Notes: generated by a model not told the origin, from the letters alone. 44,916 nucleotides of DNA from GCA-002715885 sp045561575 (GCA_045561575.1 JBJKXM010000037.1:1-44916), one strand, 5' to 3'. Counted from the first letter of the stretch, positions 32,737 to 41,808 are shown. A program made the numbers and translations.

Positions 32737-33423
32737 ATGAGAATTGACATAATTACAATCTTTCCAGATTTCTTTAAAAACACTTTAGATTTTTCTATAA
32801 TAAAAAAAGCACAGGAAAAAAAAATTGTTGACTTTCACATTCACAATTTAAGAGACTATTCAGAAAACAAACAAAAAAGTATTGACGATTACCAATTTGG
32901 TGGTGGAGCTGGAATGGTAATGAACATTCAACCAATTTTTAATTGCATCAATCATTTAAAAACCAAAAGAAACTATGATGAGGTAATTTACTTAACTCCT
33001 GACGGCGAAAAACTAAACCAAGGGTTATGTAACTCATTGTCATTAAATCAAAATATAATACTGCTATGCGGTCATTACAAAGGTATTGATCATAGAATAA
33101 GAGAACATCTTATAACAAAAGAAGTTTCGATTGGAGATTATGTTATTACAGGAGGAGAATTAGCAGCATGCATATTAAGCGACGCTATTATTAGATTAAT
33201 ACCAGGGGTAATTTCAGATGAGACTTCTGCTTTATACGACTCATTTCAGGATAATATGCTCCCCCCTCCTATTTACACTAGACCTTCTAATTTCAATGGA
33301 TGGAAAGTACCTGAGGTACTTTTATCAGGAAATCAAAGCGAAATCGAAAAATGGAGAGATAAAAAAGCTTTAGAAAGAACAAATAAGCTTAGACCTGATT
33401 TATTAGAAAAAAATATTGACTAA
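32737..33423 (+). CDS. trmD: tRNA (guanine-37-N1)-methyltransferase
   Basis: The 228-residue SPOUT methyltransferase modifies G37 next to the anticodon, preventing frameshifts. The S-adenosylmethionine-binding knot is visible: YQFGGGAGMVMN, LLCGHYKGIDHRIREH and SIGDYVITGGELAACIL. The C-terminus (PDLLEKN) is normal for the family. It is followed after 64 bp by rplS, the widely conserved order, although rimM and rpsP are not upstream here. Confidence 0.97.
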   Translation: MRIDIITIFPDFFKNTLDFSIIKKAQEKKIVDFHIHNLRDYSENKQKSIDDYQFGGGAGMVMNIQPIFNCINHLKTKRNYDEVIYLTPDGEKLNQGLCNSLSLNQNIILLCGHYKGIDHRIREHLITKEVSIGDYVITGGELAACILSDAIIRLIPGVISDETSALYDSFQDNMLPPPIYTRPSNFNGWKVPEVLLSGNQSEIEKWRDKKALERTNKLRPDLLEKNID

Positions 33424-33487
33424 TTTATTTGAGATAGTTGAAAAATTATCATTAATATTGCAAACAATTTTTTTTAAGTGTAAATAA

Positions 33488-33835
33488 ATGGATTTAATCA
33501 AAGAAATTTCAAAAGAACTTCTACCTACATCAGAGCTGCCAGAATTTAAGTCTGGAGATAACATAACTGTATACTACAGAATAAAAGAAGGAAATAAAGA
33601 AAGAACTCAGTTCTTCAAAGGTGATGTTTTACAAAGAAAAGGATCAGGTTCAACTGAAACATTTACAATTAGAAAAATTTCAAATGGAATTGCAGTTGAA
33701 AGGATATTTCCTGTAAATTCTCCAGTAATTGAAAAAATTGAGATAAATAAAAAAGGTAAGGTCAGAAGAGCAAGGATTTTTTATTTAAGAGAACTTACTG
33801 GTAAAAAAGCAAGAATTAAAGAACTTAGAAAGTAA
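33488..33835 (+). CDS. rplS: 50S ribosomal protein L19
   Basis: The 115-residue protein binds 23S rRNA near the 30S interface. The signature DNITVYYRIKEGNKERTQFF and FTIRKISNGIAVERIFP (about residues 50-80) are typical, and the basic tail ends KKARIKELRK. It follows trmD and ends 2 bp from the convergent OmpA-family gene, so no independent terminator is visible between them. Confidence 0.98.
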   Translation: MDLIKEISKELLPTSELPEFKSGDNITVYYRIKEGNKERTQFFKGDVLQRKGSGSTETFTIRKISNGIAVERIFPVNSPVIEKIEINKKGKVRRARIFYLRELTGKKARIKELRK

Positions 33836-33837
33836 TT

Positions 33838-34608
33838 TTACTTTTTAAGAACATAAAATTCTGTTCTTCTATTTAATTTTCTTTCACTCTCACTAAGATT
33901 TTGATTTTTCGGATTGCTTTCACCAAATCCTTTATATTCTAGTCTATCAGACGAGATACCATTACTAATCAATTCATTATATACAGAAAAAGCTCTGTTT
34001 TCAGAAAGCTTTTGATTATAATTCTGTTCTCCAATGTCATCAGTATACCCATTTATAGAAATCATCAAACTCTTATTTAATTTTAGATAATCAGCAAATT
34101 CAATAATAATTTTTTCTGTAACACTATTAATTTCATAAGAATCAAGGTCAAAGTAAATACTATTCAAGACAAAGGATTCACCCTCAACTATATCTCTAAG
34201 CTCAAAATCTAGCTCTGCTGGCGATTTATATGTGGTGTCTTTATGGCTAACATATTGAGAGTTAAAAGCATAACCTTCCTTTTTAATTGTAATTAAAACA
34301 TCATCATTTGCAGCTAAAGTTAAAGCAGTAGCATAATTTCCATTTTCAACTTTAATTTTTCTTATTTCCTTAGTTTTTAAATTTTTAATTTCTATTTCTA
34401 AATCATTTATTACTTGTCCTTTTTCATCTAAAACAACGCCTTTTAACATAAAAACCCTTTCAGGCTTTGCAGCTTCATGTAAATCAAATGAGTACAAATC
34501 CCAACCACCTACTCCTTCAAGATTATTAGAAGCAAAAATTGCTTTTTTTTCCATCAGTTGTAACAAAGAGGGAAATTTCATTAAATGAAGTATTAATAGG
34601 ATATCCAA
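33838..34608 (-). CDS. PorE-like OmpA-family protein, C-terminal part (frameshifted gene)
   Basis: This frame carries the end of the gene that starts at 35749. Real coding sequence resumes after the A8 run near 34550; residues from the upstream extension (MDILLILHL) are out-of-frame noise. It holds the last beta-propeller blade (KAIFASNNLEGVGGWDLYSF), a carboxypeptidase-regulatory-like domain (FMLKGVVLDEKGQVINDLEI), and an OmpA C-terminal peptidoglycan-binding domain with YTDDIGEQNYNQKLSENRA and NRRTEFYV. If expressed separately, a start at ATG 34554 is possible, but it would lack a signal peptide. See the N-terminal part and the junction entry. Confidence 0.8.
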   Translation of the reverse strand: MDILLILHLMKFPSLLQLMEKKAIFASNNLEGVGGWDLYSFDLHEAAKPERVFMLKGVVLDEKGQVINDLEIEIKNLKTKEIRKIKVENGNYATALTLAANDDVLITIKKEGYAFNSQYVSHKDTTYKSPAELDFELRDIVEGESFVLNSIYFDLDSYEINSVTEKIIIEFADYLKLNKSLMISINGYTDDIGEQNYNQKLSENRAFSVYNELISNGISSDRLEYKGFGESNPKNQNLSESERKLNRRTEFYVLKK

Positions 34609-35749
34609 TATTTTGAGGATTTTGCCAGTTACCTAAAGAATCCTTTCTTGAAAAGAAAATGTCATATCCACCTAGCGAAGGAAAGTTATCAGATGCAAAA
34701 AATAAAGTTTTTCCATCGGCATGAAGAAAAGGAGATTTTTCATTATTAGCACTATTTATTTTTGGACCTAGGTTAATAGGATCTGACCATTCTCCGAAGT
34801 TATTTTTTCTAATCTCATAAAGATCAACACCACCATATCCCCCATCTCTGTCACTAGCAAATATAATCATCTTACCATCTGAGGAAAGTGATGGTTGTGA
34901 TTCCCAACTATAAGGTGGACAAATTTTTTTATTAAAAGATTGTATCTCCCCCCACTTTCCTATATTTTTTATTGAGAAAAAAATATCACAATTATTATAA
35001 TTACCTGATACCTTGGAACATTTAGTGAAAAGTAAAAGTTTATTATCAATACTCATTGATCCACCACCTTCATTATCTTCAATATTAAATGGTGATGGCA
35101 ATGGAATACCTTCATCAAAAAGATTATTTCTAGACGTACTAATAATAAATTCCTCTTGAAAAGAAGGAGTTATTATATCAATACCTTTTTTAAGGTATCT
35201 TCTGGTAAATAAAATAAAATCTTGATCTGGAGATACTGCAGGTAAATACTCATCATATTCTGTTGATATTCCAGTAATAACTTTGGGGTCATAATCAACA
35301 GGATTACTAATAATTTCTGAAAGAACTTTAACTTTAGGTAAAAATATTTCAGCATTTTCTAAATAAGCACCTTCTAATCCAAATTCAATACTTTTTTTAA
35401 GAAAAGAATACGAAGAAACAAAATCCTTTTCTTGAAAAGATATTTCAGATAAAATATAATAAATGACAGGAAATTGATCTTCGCATTGATACAAAACTTC
35501 ATTTGCATATTTTTTCGCATTCTTATTATCACCTTCTAACCAAAATATTTCAGATTTAAATGAAATGAAAACAGGATGTTCTTTTAAACTACTAATAACA
35601 ACTTTAGCTTCCTTATAATCCTTATTTTGAATGAGCTTTATTATTTTCTTTGCAATCCTCTTTTTTTTGTAGGATTTTAATCCACAATTTTGAGAAAAAA
35701 CATGATTTACAGATAAGAAAAGAATAAGTAAAAAAACTCTTTTCAACAT
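34526..35749 (-). CDS. PorE-like OmpA-family protein, N-terminal part (frameshifted gene)
   Basis: Residues 1-407 include a signal peptide (MLKRVFLLILFLSVNHVFSQ) and TPR-like helices (about 25-145). Four or five PD40 propeller units follow (PAVSPDQDFILFTRR, MSIDNKLLLFTKCS, PSLSSDGKMIIFASDRDG, FLHADGKTLFFASD). The frame then ends shortly after TTDGKK with SNFCF. Joined to the downstream frame, the order TPR, beta-propeller, carboxypeptidase-regulatory domain and OmpA_C is that of PG1058/PorE, a periplasmic T9SS component of Porphyromonas. It is the last gene of an aroC-symporter-this-gene run and overlaps the symporter end by one base. Confidence 0.8.
   Translation of the reverse strand: MLKRVFLLILFLSVNHVFSQNCGLKSYKKKRIAKKIIKLIQNKDYKEAKVVISSLKEHPVFISFKSEIFWLEGDNKNAKKYANEVLYQCEDQFPVIYYILSEISFQEKDFVSSYSFLKKSIEFGLEGAYLENAEIFLPKVKVLSEIISNPVDYDPKVITGISTEYDEYLPAVSPDQDFILFTRRYLKKGIDIITPSFQEEFIISTSRNNLFDEGIPLPSPFNIEDNEGGGSMSIDNKLLLFTKCSKVSGNYNNCDIFFSIKNIGKWGEIQSFNKKICPPYSWESQPSLSSDGKMIIFASDRDGGYGGVDLYEIRKNNFGEWSDPINLGPKINSANNEKSPFLHADGKTLFFASDNFPSLGGYDIFFSRKDSLGNWQNPQNIGYPINTSFNEISLFVTTDGKKSNFCF
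34543..34550 (-). other. A8 run at the frameshift junction
   Basis: On the minus strand the sequence is GATGG, then eight A, then GCAATTTTTGC. With seven A the two frames join as DGKKAIFASNN, the normal propeller blade. With eight A the first frame stops after a few residues. A sequencing or assembly error, a real mutation, or slippage at the homopolymer could explain it. Confidence 0.85.
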
Positions 35750-37029
35750 TAATTTTTATTTATAGGTTTTAATTGATTATCAGATGAAGCAACAATAGTT
35801 GCAACAGTTGCATCGCCTGTTACATTTACAACGGTTCTCAACATATCTAATATCCTGTCAACTGCAAAAATTAATGCAATCCCTTCTGGATCTATTCCTA
35901 TTGAACTAAGAACAATTACTAGCATTACCATTCCTGCACCTGGTACCGCAGCAGCACCAATAGATGCTAAAGTTGCGGTTAAGACAATTGTCAATTGTGA
36001 TGCTAGATCCAGATCATATCCAAATGCTTGAGCAATAAAAACTGCTGCTACTGCTTGATATAAAGAAGTTCCATCCATATTTATTGTTGCTCCTAATGGT
36101 AAAACAAAAGCAGAAACCTCTTTTGAAATACCTACATTATTTTCACACCTATCCATTGTTACTGGCAGGGTTGCTGCAGATGAAGAAGTGGAAAAAGCAA
36201 GCATTTGGGCAGGAGAAATTGCTTTAAAAAAGGTCAAATATGGCATATTTGTAAAAATCTTTAATAAAATTGGATAAAAAACAAATATCATTAAAAGAAG
36301 CCCTAACGTTACAGTTACAGAATAATATCCTAAAGCAAGAAAAAGGTCAATACTAGCTCCAAAATCAACCACAAGTGATGCTAACAAGGCAAAAACACCA
36401 TAAGGAGCAAATTTCATTATAAGATCAACAATATAAAGTATAATGTCATTTATTCCATCAAAAAAACCACGCACATAAACTGTTTTTTCATCTGGAATTA
36501 CAATTATTGATATACCAAACAAAATAGCAAAGAAAATTATTTGTAACATATTTTTATTTTCTGAAGCAGAACTTATAATATTAACAGGAACAATATCTAC
36601 CACAAACTGTAAAGGGCCATTTTCTTCAACTGATTTAGCATCATTAATTTTTAAATCAGCTTTTGAAGAATATTTTTCTCTTAATTCATATTTTTTTTCT
36701 TCTGAAAAGCTATTTCCTGGTTTAAAAGTATTTACTAAAAAAAGGCCGATTGATACTGAGAGAACAGTAGAAAATAAATATAATAACACAGTCCTAGATC
36801 CTATTTTAGATAATCGTGTAATATCTGATAATGATGCCACACCTTTAATCAATGATGCAAAGACTAGTGGAACTGCTATAAGCTTTAATAAATTGACAAA
36901 AATTACTCCCCATGGTTTAATCCAGTCAGAAGTAAAATCATTAAATCCTAAGGTATGAGCAGAAATCCCATAAATAACACCTAACAACATACCAATGATT
37001 ATTTTCCAATGCAATGCTAAATTTTTCAT
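35749..37029 (-). CDS. Dicarboxylate/amino acid:cation symporter (DAACS family)
   Basis: This 426-residue inner-membrane protein takes up dicarboxylates or acidic amino acids with Na+ or H+. The family hallmarks are present: the serine-rich loop AFSTSSSAATLPVTM, NMDGTSLYQAVAAVFIAQ, and DRILDMLRTVVNVTGDA near the C-terminus, which binds substrate and sodium. About eight hydrophobic segments and two re-entrant loops are expected. Its ATG overlaps the aroC stop by 4 bp. The exact substrate (glutamate, aspartate, succinate, fumarate) cannot be told. Confidence 0.93.
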   Translation of the reverse strand: MKNLALHWKIIIGMLLGVIYGISAHTLGFNDFTSDWIKPWGVIFVNLLKLIAVPLVFASLIKGVASLSDITRLSKIGSRTVLLYLFSTVLSVSIGLFLVNTFKPGNSFSEEKKYELREKYSSKADLKINDAKSVEENGPLQFVVDIVPVNIISSASENKNMLQIIFFAILFGISIIVIPDEKTVYVRGFFDGINDIILYIVDLIMKFAPYGVFALLASLVVDFGASIDLFLALGYYSVTVTLGLLLMIFVFYPILLKIFTNMPYLTFFKAISPAQMLAFSTSSSAATLPVTMDRCENNVGISKEVSAFVLPLGATINMDGTSLYQAVAAVFIAQAFGYDLDLASQLTIVLTATLASIGAAAVPGAGMVMLVIVLSSIGIDPEGIALIFAVDRILDMLRTVVNVTGDATVATIVASSDNQLKPINKN

Positions 37030-38093
37030 TTTAATTTATTTGTTTTATTTAATAAAAAATGATCTAATAAAACTATTGCAGTCATTGCCTCAACAATAGG
37101 AACTGCCCTAGGTAATACACATGGATCATGTCTTCCTTGTGGATTTAAAATAACTTTTTCACCTTTATTATTTATAGACTCTTGAGGTTTCATTATCGTT
37201 GATACGGGCTTAAATGAAACATTAAAAAATATATCATTACCATTTGATATACCAGCTTGTATTCCTCCTGAGTTATTTGTTTTAGTTTTTCCACTTAAAT
37301 CCTCAATAATATCATTTGATTGGCTTCCATATAATTCAGATCGATCATTACCTACAAGAAATCCATTTACTGCATTAATTGACAACATAGCTTTTGCCAA
37401 ATTAGCATCCAATTTGTCATAGATAGGCTCTCCAAGTCCAATAGGAACATTGGTAACTACAGCTGTAATTTCACCTCCAACAGAATCTCCTTTTAATTTT
37501 GTTTGATTAATAAGAGAAATCATGTTTTTAGCTATTTTATCATCAGGACATCTAATGATGTTATTATCGATATTCTCTAAATTATATTCTGAGTAATTCT
37601 TTTCTAATTTAATTGATTTAACTTTAGAAACATAAGCCTTAACTTTAATATTTAAATTAGAAAGTATTTGTTGAGCGATAGCACCTGCTACAACTCTAAC
37701 TGAAGTTTCTCTAGCTGAAGACCTTCCTCCTCCTCTATAATCTCTAATACCATACTTTTTTTCATATACAAAATCTGCATGAGATGGACGAAAAGAATTT
37801 TTTAAAGAATCATAATCTTTAATCTTTGCATCATTATTTTTAATTACAAAACCAATAGGAGTACCTAAAGTTTTATTATCAAAAATTCCAGATAAAAATT
37901 CAACCTCATCATTTTCATTTCTACTTGATGTAATCTTAGATTGGCCAGGTTTTCTTCTATCTAATTGTTTTTGAACTATATCATAATCGATACTTATTCC
38001 GGCAGGACATCCATCAATTATTCCGCCAATTGCTTTTCCATGAGACTCCCCAAATGATGAAATTTTAAATATTTGTCCAAATGTGTTAGCCAT
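37026..38093 (-). CDS. aroC: Chorismate synthase
   Basis: The 355-residue enzyme, started at ATG 38093 (MANTFGQIFKISSFGESHG), converts EPSP to chorismate using reduced FMN. Signatures are GESHGKAIGGIIDGCPAG, RGGGRSSARETSVRVVAGAIAQ, and the C-terminal LNPQGRHDPCVLPRAVPIVEAM. It is the first gene of a minus-strand run. It shares the pathway with aroK in this window. It diverges from hutI with 53 bp between start codons, and a -7 element ends 6 nt from its ATG. Confidence 0.96.
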   Translation of the reverse strand: MANTFGQIFKISSFGESHGKAIGGIIDGCPAGISIDYDIVQKQLDRRKPGQSKITSSRNENDEVEFLSGIFDNKTLGTPIGFVIKNNDAKIKDYDSLKNSFRPSHADFVYEKKYGIRDYRGGGRSSARETSVRVVAGAIAQQILSNLNIKVKAYVSKVKSIKLEKNYSEYNLENIDNNIIRCPDDKIAKNMISLINQTKLKGDSVGGEITAVVTNVPIGLGEPIYDKLDANLAKAMLSINAVNGFLVGNDRSELYGSQSNDIIEDLSGKTKTNNSGGIQAGISNGNDIFFNVSFKPVSTIMKPQESINNKGEKVILNPQGRHDPCVLPRAVPIVEAMTAIVLLDHFLLNKTNKLK

Positions 38094-38099
38094 GCATGA

Positions 38100-38107
38100 C
38101 AAATATA
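38100..38107 (-). promoter_or_regulatory. -7 element (TATATTTG) upstream of aroC
   Basis: On the minus strand this reads TATATTTG and is followed by six bases (TCATGC) before the aroC ATG. A near-leaderless mRNA is implied. Confidence 0.4.
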
Positions 38108-38124
38108 AGAATAATGTTTTGGGT

Positions 38125-38140
38125 TAATTTTGTAATTTTG
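38125..38140 (+). promoter_or_regulatory. Tandem -7 elements (TAATTTTG twice) upstream of hutI
   Basis: Two identical TAATTTTG copies lie back to back (38125-38132 and 38133-38140). The second ends 6 nt before the hutI ATG at 38147, the first 14 nt. Either could serve. Confidence 0.4.
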
Positions 38141-38146
38141 CCTTAT

Positions 38147-39394
38147 ATGAAAACAGTTATTAAAAACATTTCAAAGCTAGTTCAATGTGAAAAAAATCCA
38201 GTGAAATTTAAAGCTGGTAAAGACATGAACCTTGTAAATGCAATTTCAAATGCATATTTAGAAATTGAGAATGGATTAATAACTGATTTTGGAAATATGG
38301 ATGAATGGAAAGGTATTGATGACTGGAATAGCACTAATATAATTGATGCTGACAATGGGATGGTTTTTCCTTCATATTGTGATAGTCATACTCATTTAGT
38401 TTTTTCAGATTCAAGAGAAAGTGAATTTAATGACAGAATAAATGGTCTTAGCTATCAGGAAATTGCTGAAAATGGTGGTGGAATTTTAAATTCAGCAAAA
38501 AAAATAAATGAAATAAATGAAGAGGATTTATATGAGAGATCTTTAAGTAGATTAAACCAATTAATATTACAAGGAACTGGAGCAATAGAGATAAAAAGCG
38601 GGTATGGATTAAGTTTAGATTCTGAACTAAAAATATTACGCGTAATAAAAAGATTAAAAGAAAACTCTAAAGCAACTATAAAATCAACTTTTTTGGGAGC
38701 TCATGCAGTTCCTATTGAGTATAAAAACAATAAATCAAAATATCTTGATTTAATTATAAATGAAATGTTGCCAGCTATTGAATCAGAAGGCTTGGCAGAC
38801 TACATAGACGTTTTTTGTGAAAAAGGATACTTTGATGTAGATGATACAATAAAAGTTCTTAAAGCGGGCCAAAAATTTGCTTTAGATGGAAAAACACATG
38901 TTAATCAATTTAATAGTATTGGTGGTGTTAAAGCAAGTATTGAAAACAATTGCGTTTCTGTAGATCATTTGGAAGTAATGGAAGAAGAAGATTATTTAGC
39001 TTTTAAAAACTCAAGTTGTATAGCAACTCTATTACCCTCATGTTCATTTTTTCTTGGTATTCCTTACAGTCCTGCAAAAGAATTCATAAAAAGAAATATT
39101 CCCTTTAACTTAGCTAGTGATTATAACCCTGGATCATCACCAAGTGGGAATATGAATTTTGTTTCATCCTTGGGAAGTATTAAATTAAAACTAAATGCTG
39201 AACAAGTAATCAATGCTACAACTATAAATGGAGCTTATGCTATGCAAATTCAAGATCAAGTTGGTTCTATTGCAATTGGTAAGAAAGCAAATTTTTTCAT
39301 TACAAAACCTATCCCCTCATATCAATTTTTACATTATTCTTTTGGAGAAAATTTAATAAAAAAAATCTTTTTAGAAGGAAATCAAATAAACTAA
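38147..39394 (+). CDS. hutI: Imidazolonepropionase
   Basis: The 415-residue amidohydrolase opens imidazolone propionate in histidine degradation. I place the start at ATG 38147 (MKTVIKNISKLVQ), because an upstream ATG at 38096 would overlap the promoter elements and the aroC start. Metal-binding HTH is in DSHTHLVFSDSRESEF, with the family motif GAIEIKSGYGLSLDSE, a His in FLGAHAVP, and the C-terminal NLASDYNPGSSPSGNMNF. No other hut genes are near, so the pathway is dispersed. A terminator follows immediately. Confidence 0.94.
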   Translation: MKTVIKNISKLVQCEKNPVKFKAGKDMNLVNAISNAYLEIENGLITDFGNMDEWKGIDDWNSTNIIDADNGMVFPSYCDSHTHLVFSDSRESEFNDRINGLSYQEIAENGGGILNSAKKINEINEEDLYERSLSRLNQLILQGTGAIEIKSGYGLSLDSELKILRVIKRLKENSKATIKSTFLGAHAVPIEYKNNKSKYLDLIINEMLPAIESEGLADYIDVFCEKGYFDVDDTIKVLKAGQKFALDGKTHVNQFNSIGGVKASIENNCVSVDHLEVMEEEDYLAFKNSSCIATLLPSCSFFLGIPYSPAKEFIKRNIPFNLASDYNPGSSPSGNMNFVSSLGSIKLKLNAEQVINATTINGAYAMQIQDQVGSIAIGKKANFFITKPIPSYQFLHYSFGENLIKKIFLEGNQIN

Positions 39395-39421
39395 AAAACC
39401 CACCTATAAAAAGTGGGTTTT
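39395..39421. terminator. Bidirectional rho-independent terminator after hutI
   Basis: AAAACCCAC (39395-39403) pairs with GTGGGTTTT (39413-39421), flanked by A and T runs. It starts at the base after the hutI stop and also suits the convergent small secreted protein gene. Confidence 0.85.
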
Positions 39422-39444
39422 AAAAATGTAGATAATTATTGATA

Positions 39445-39900
39445 TTATTTATCTCTTTTTCTTTTCATATAATAAAAATGAGTAATAAATTCATCATTAT
39501 TTATATGACTAGCATTAATAAATTCCCAACCAAGTTTTGAAGCTTGATAAAGGGCATCTGACATGTGATTACATGTTCTAGCCATTTTGTTTAGCTCTAC
39601 TTGTTCTGGTGTGATTTTTCCAGTATCAAAACGAACAAAATGTTTGTACTTACTCTTAATCATTCCTTTCATTTTCATATCACCTCTAGCACCATCTCTT
39701 GCAGATAGTTCATCTTGGTCCATCATTTTTTCTTCATCAGACATAATAGATTGAACACCTTCTATCACCATATATTCAAATTCTGAAGGAGATTTTTTAA
39801 CAAACTCTCCCATTTTAGCATTACTTTTCTTTGATCTTTTCTGTGCAATAGACATAAATGGAATCGTTGCAACCAAAATCATTAATAATATATTTTTCAT
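39445..39900 (-). CDS. Small secreted protein, unrecognised
   Basis: This 151-residue protein has a signal peptide (MKNILLMILVATIPFMSIAQ), a basic stretch, a helical region rich in Asp, Glu, Met and Lys (SDEEKMMDQDELSARD), and a C-terminal motif GWEFINASHINNDEFITHF. The end resembles a short domain seen in other Bacteroidota proteins of unknown function. I do not recognise a named family. It follows the prohibitin-like gene by 41 bp and is probably the last gene of the minus-strand run from sucD. No catalytic residues are evident. Confidence 0.75.
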   Translation of the reverse strand: MKNILLMILVATIPFMSIAQKRSKKSNAKMGEFVKKSPSEFEYMVIEGVQSIMSDEEKMMDQDELSARDGARGDMKMKGMIKSKYKHFVRFDTGKITPEQVELNKMARTCNHMSDALYQASKLGWEFINASHINNDEFITHFYYMKRKRDK

Positions 39901-39941
39901 GTTTTATCTTTTTTATTGAAATTATTAAACGTTATCTAATT

Positions 39942-40766
39942 TTAATTATTGTCTCCTCCTAAAATAATTGGCAATTCACCATCACTATTTCCTATTACAA
40001 CAACTTTTGTATTAGGAGATTTTGATATCTCTTGAGTAGCCTCAATACCTTTCCATTTTAATAGTTGAGGAGTAATTGTTCTAGTAACAATCTTTTGGAA
40101 TTCTGCTATACCCTTTGCTTCAATTTCTTTTCTCTCGGCTTCTTTTTGAGCTTTGTCAATTTTAAACTCATACTCAAGTGCTTCTTGTTCCTGCTTAAGC
40201 TTTTGTTCAATAGCCGCTCTTAGTGTTTGAGGAAGTGTAACATCTCTAATCAAAATGGCATCAAGCATTAAGTATTTAGATTCAATTTTCTTCTTTGTAC
40301 TATCATAGATTTCATCCTCAATTGCTTCCCTTTTAGTTGAGTATAATTCTTCAGGAAGATAATTCCCTATTACTTCTCTTGTAACAGATCTTATTTCAGG
40401 CTTAATAATTTTTTCTAAGTAATCCTTTCCAACTTCATCGTGAAGGTAACCAATTTGATCAGGAAGTGGTTGATATCTAAAAGACAGGTCTATCTTAATT
40501 GATAAACCGTTCTTTGATAATACTTCCATTTTTTCAAAAGTATCTTTAAACTTCACATCATATACAAACATAGTATTCCATGGTGCAATAATGTGAAATC
40601 CTTGAGGATAAACAACTTCTCTATCAAGTCCCCCTCCAAATTTCTTAAAAAGAACTCCTTTCTCACCAGGCTCAATAGTTACAAACATACTAGAACCAAA
40701 AAGAACTATAAAAATTAAACCTGCTATTCCCATCACCAATGCTCTTGGCAAACCCTGATTTTCCAT
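39942..40766 (-). CDS. Prohibitin/SPFH-family membrane protein
   Basis: The 274-residue protein has an N-terminal membrane helix (LVMGIAGLIFIVLFGSSMFV). A Band 7/SPFH domain follows (about 30-215: VTIEPGEKGVLFKKFGG, GFHIIAPWNTMFVYDVK, then RSVTREVIGNYLPEELYS). A helical, charged tail (QEALEYEFKIDKAQKEAERK) ends in a hydrophobic-to-glycine tail. SPFH proteins form large membrane rings and often guard FtsH-type proteases. It is 3 bp downstream of a DUF6340-like lipoprotein gene, and that pairing is the only hint of a partner. Confidence 0.9.
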   Translation of the reverse strand: MENQGLPRALVMGIAGLIFIVLFGSSMFVTIEPGEKGVLFKKFGGGLDREVVYPQGFHIIAPWNTMFVYDVKFKDTFEKMEVLSKNGLSIKIDLSFRYQPLPDQIGYLHDEVGKDYLEKIIKPEIRSVTREVIGNYLPEELYSTKREAIEDEIYDSTKKKIESKYLMLDAILIRDVTLPQTLRAAIEQKLKQEQEALEYEFKIDKAQKEAERKEIEAKGIAEFQKIVTRTITPQLLKWKGIEATQEISKSPNTKVVVIGNSDGELPIILGGDNN

Positions 40767-40769
40767 ATT

Positions 40770-41804
40770 TTAATTATTTAATTGTTTATTTAATTTAACT
40801 TGATCTTGTTTTCTTTTATTTAAAATGCTAATATACGAGTTAGCTTTTTTATCTCCTAACGCTTTAGCTTTTTTTGCCCAATCAATCGCAACATCTAAAG
40901 AGCCTTTGATTTCTGCAGCTAAAGCCATATTATAAGATGCCTTGGAGGCAATTTTTTTATCATTTAGATTTACTAAATTTTTCCAAATATCGATGGCATT
41001 ATCCCATTGATTTGATTTAACTTCTTTAGATGCTTTTTTAAATTCATCCTCCTTACCTGAATAGAAAACTCTTCTTGCTTGAATCCATATGGGAGAAATT
41101 CTTTTTCCATATTTAAAACCTGCAAAATCACCAGACTCCTTTAATGCTGATCCTTTGTAAGGCAATTTGCTCTCTGCTTCTTTATTAGAGTTTCCCCATG
41201 CAGTAAATTCTTTATATTCAGTAAACTTGTTTTCATCGATAATTATTTGTTTGTTGTTGTCATAAATTCTCCATCCAGAAACAATTTTCATTTCAAGAAT
41301 GGCTTTATGCCTCATTTCAACAATTTTCTTTCCTTTTCTTTTTACGGTTCTTCTAACAGGCTTACCAAAAAGAATTCTAGAATCTGAATCAAAAGTTTCT
41401 AAAACTATTAAGGCATCTGCATTATAAGTTTTACATAAGTTACTAACTTTTTTCCATTTTAAGGGTAATGGAAATGAAGAAGTTCCAGTTCCTTTTAATT
41501 CTAAATCTCCAATATTTTTTATTTCGAATCTGTCTGAATTATCTAAAATAGATACCAGACCTTCAACACAATATTTAGAACCCATTTTATCAGTTCCAAT
41601 TCCTTCACCAGAAACAAAACCCTCTAAAATATTTCCTGCTAAGTTCTTTTTTGTTGGAATAGATCTGTTAGCTACAACAACTGTCTTAATATCTTGAGGT
41701 AAAGAAATATCTGCTGGTTTTTGAATAGAAACTAAAACTGAAGATGTAGAACAAGAGCTAAGAAAAACAGCAATAATTAAGATATATAGATGATGAATCT
41801 TCAT
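40770..41804 (-). CDS. DUF6340-like lipoprotein with TPR-like C-terminus
   Basis: The 344-residue protein has a lipoprotein signal (MKIHHLYILIIAVFLSSC, Cys18). The body starts VLVSIQKPADISLPQDIKTVVV and includes NADALIVLETFDSD and ILEMKIVSGWRIYD, features I associate with the Bacteroidota DUF6340 family. The last 100 residues (NQWDNAIDIWKNLVNLNDKKIASKAS... ) form one or two TPR-like helical pairs. Function unknown; a location in the outer or inner membrane periplasmic leaflet is expected. It is 4 bp from the VWA gene upstream and 3 bp from the prohibitin-like gene downstream. Confidence 0.82.
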   Translation of the reverse strand: MKIHHLYILIIAVFLSSCSTSSVLVSIQKPADISLPQDIKTVVVANRSIPTKKNLAGNILEGFVSGEGIGTDKMGSKYCVEGLVSILDNSDRFEIKNIGDLELKGTGTSSFPLPLKWKKVSNLCKTYNADALIVLETFDSDSRILFGKPVRRTVKRKGKKIVEMRHKAILEMKIVSGWRIYDNNKQIIIDENKFTEYKEFTAWGNSNKEAESKLPYKGSALKESGDFAGFKYGKRISPIWIQARRVFYSGKEDEFKKASKEVKSNQWDNAIDIWKNLVNLNDKKIASKASYNMALAAEIKGSLDVAIDWAKKAKALGDKKANSYISILNKRKQDQVKLNKQLNN

Positions 41805-41808
41805 AAAA

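Noticed and set aside
38096..38146. Upstream extension of hutI from ATG 38096
   Set aside because: It would cover the promoter elements and overlap the aroC start; the ATG at 38147 gives the usual N-terminus.
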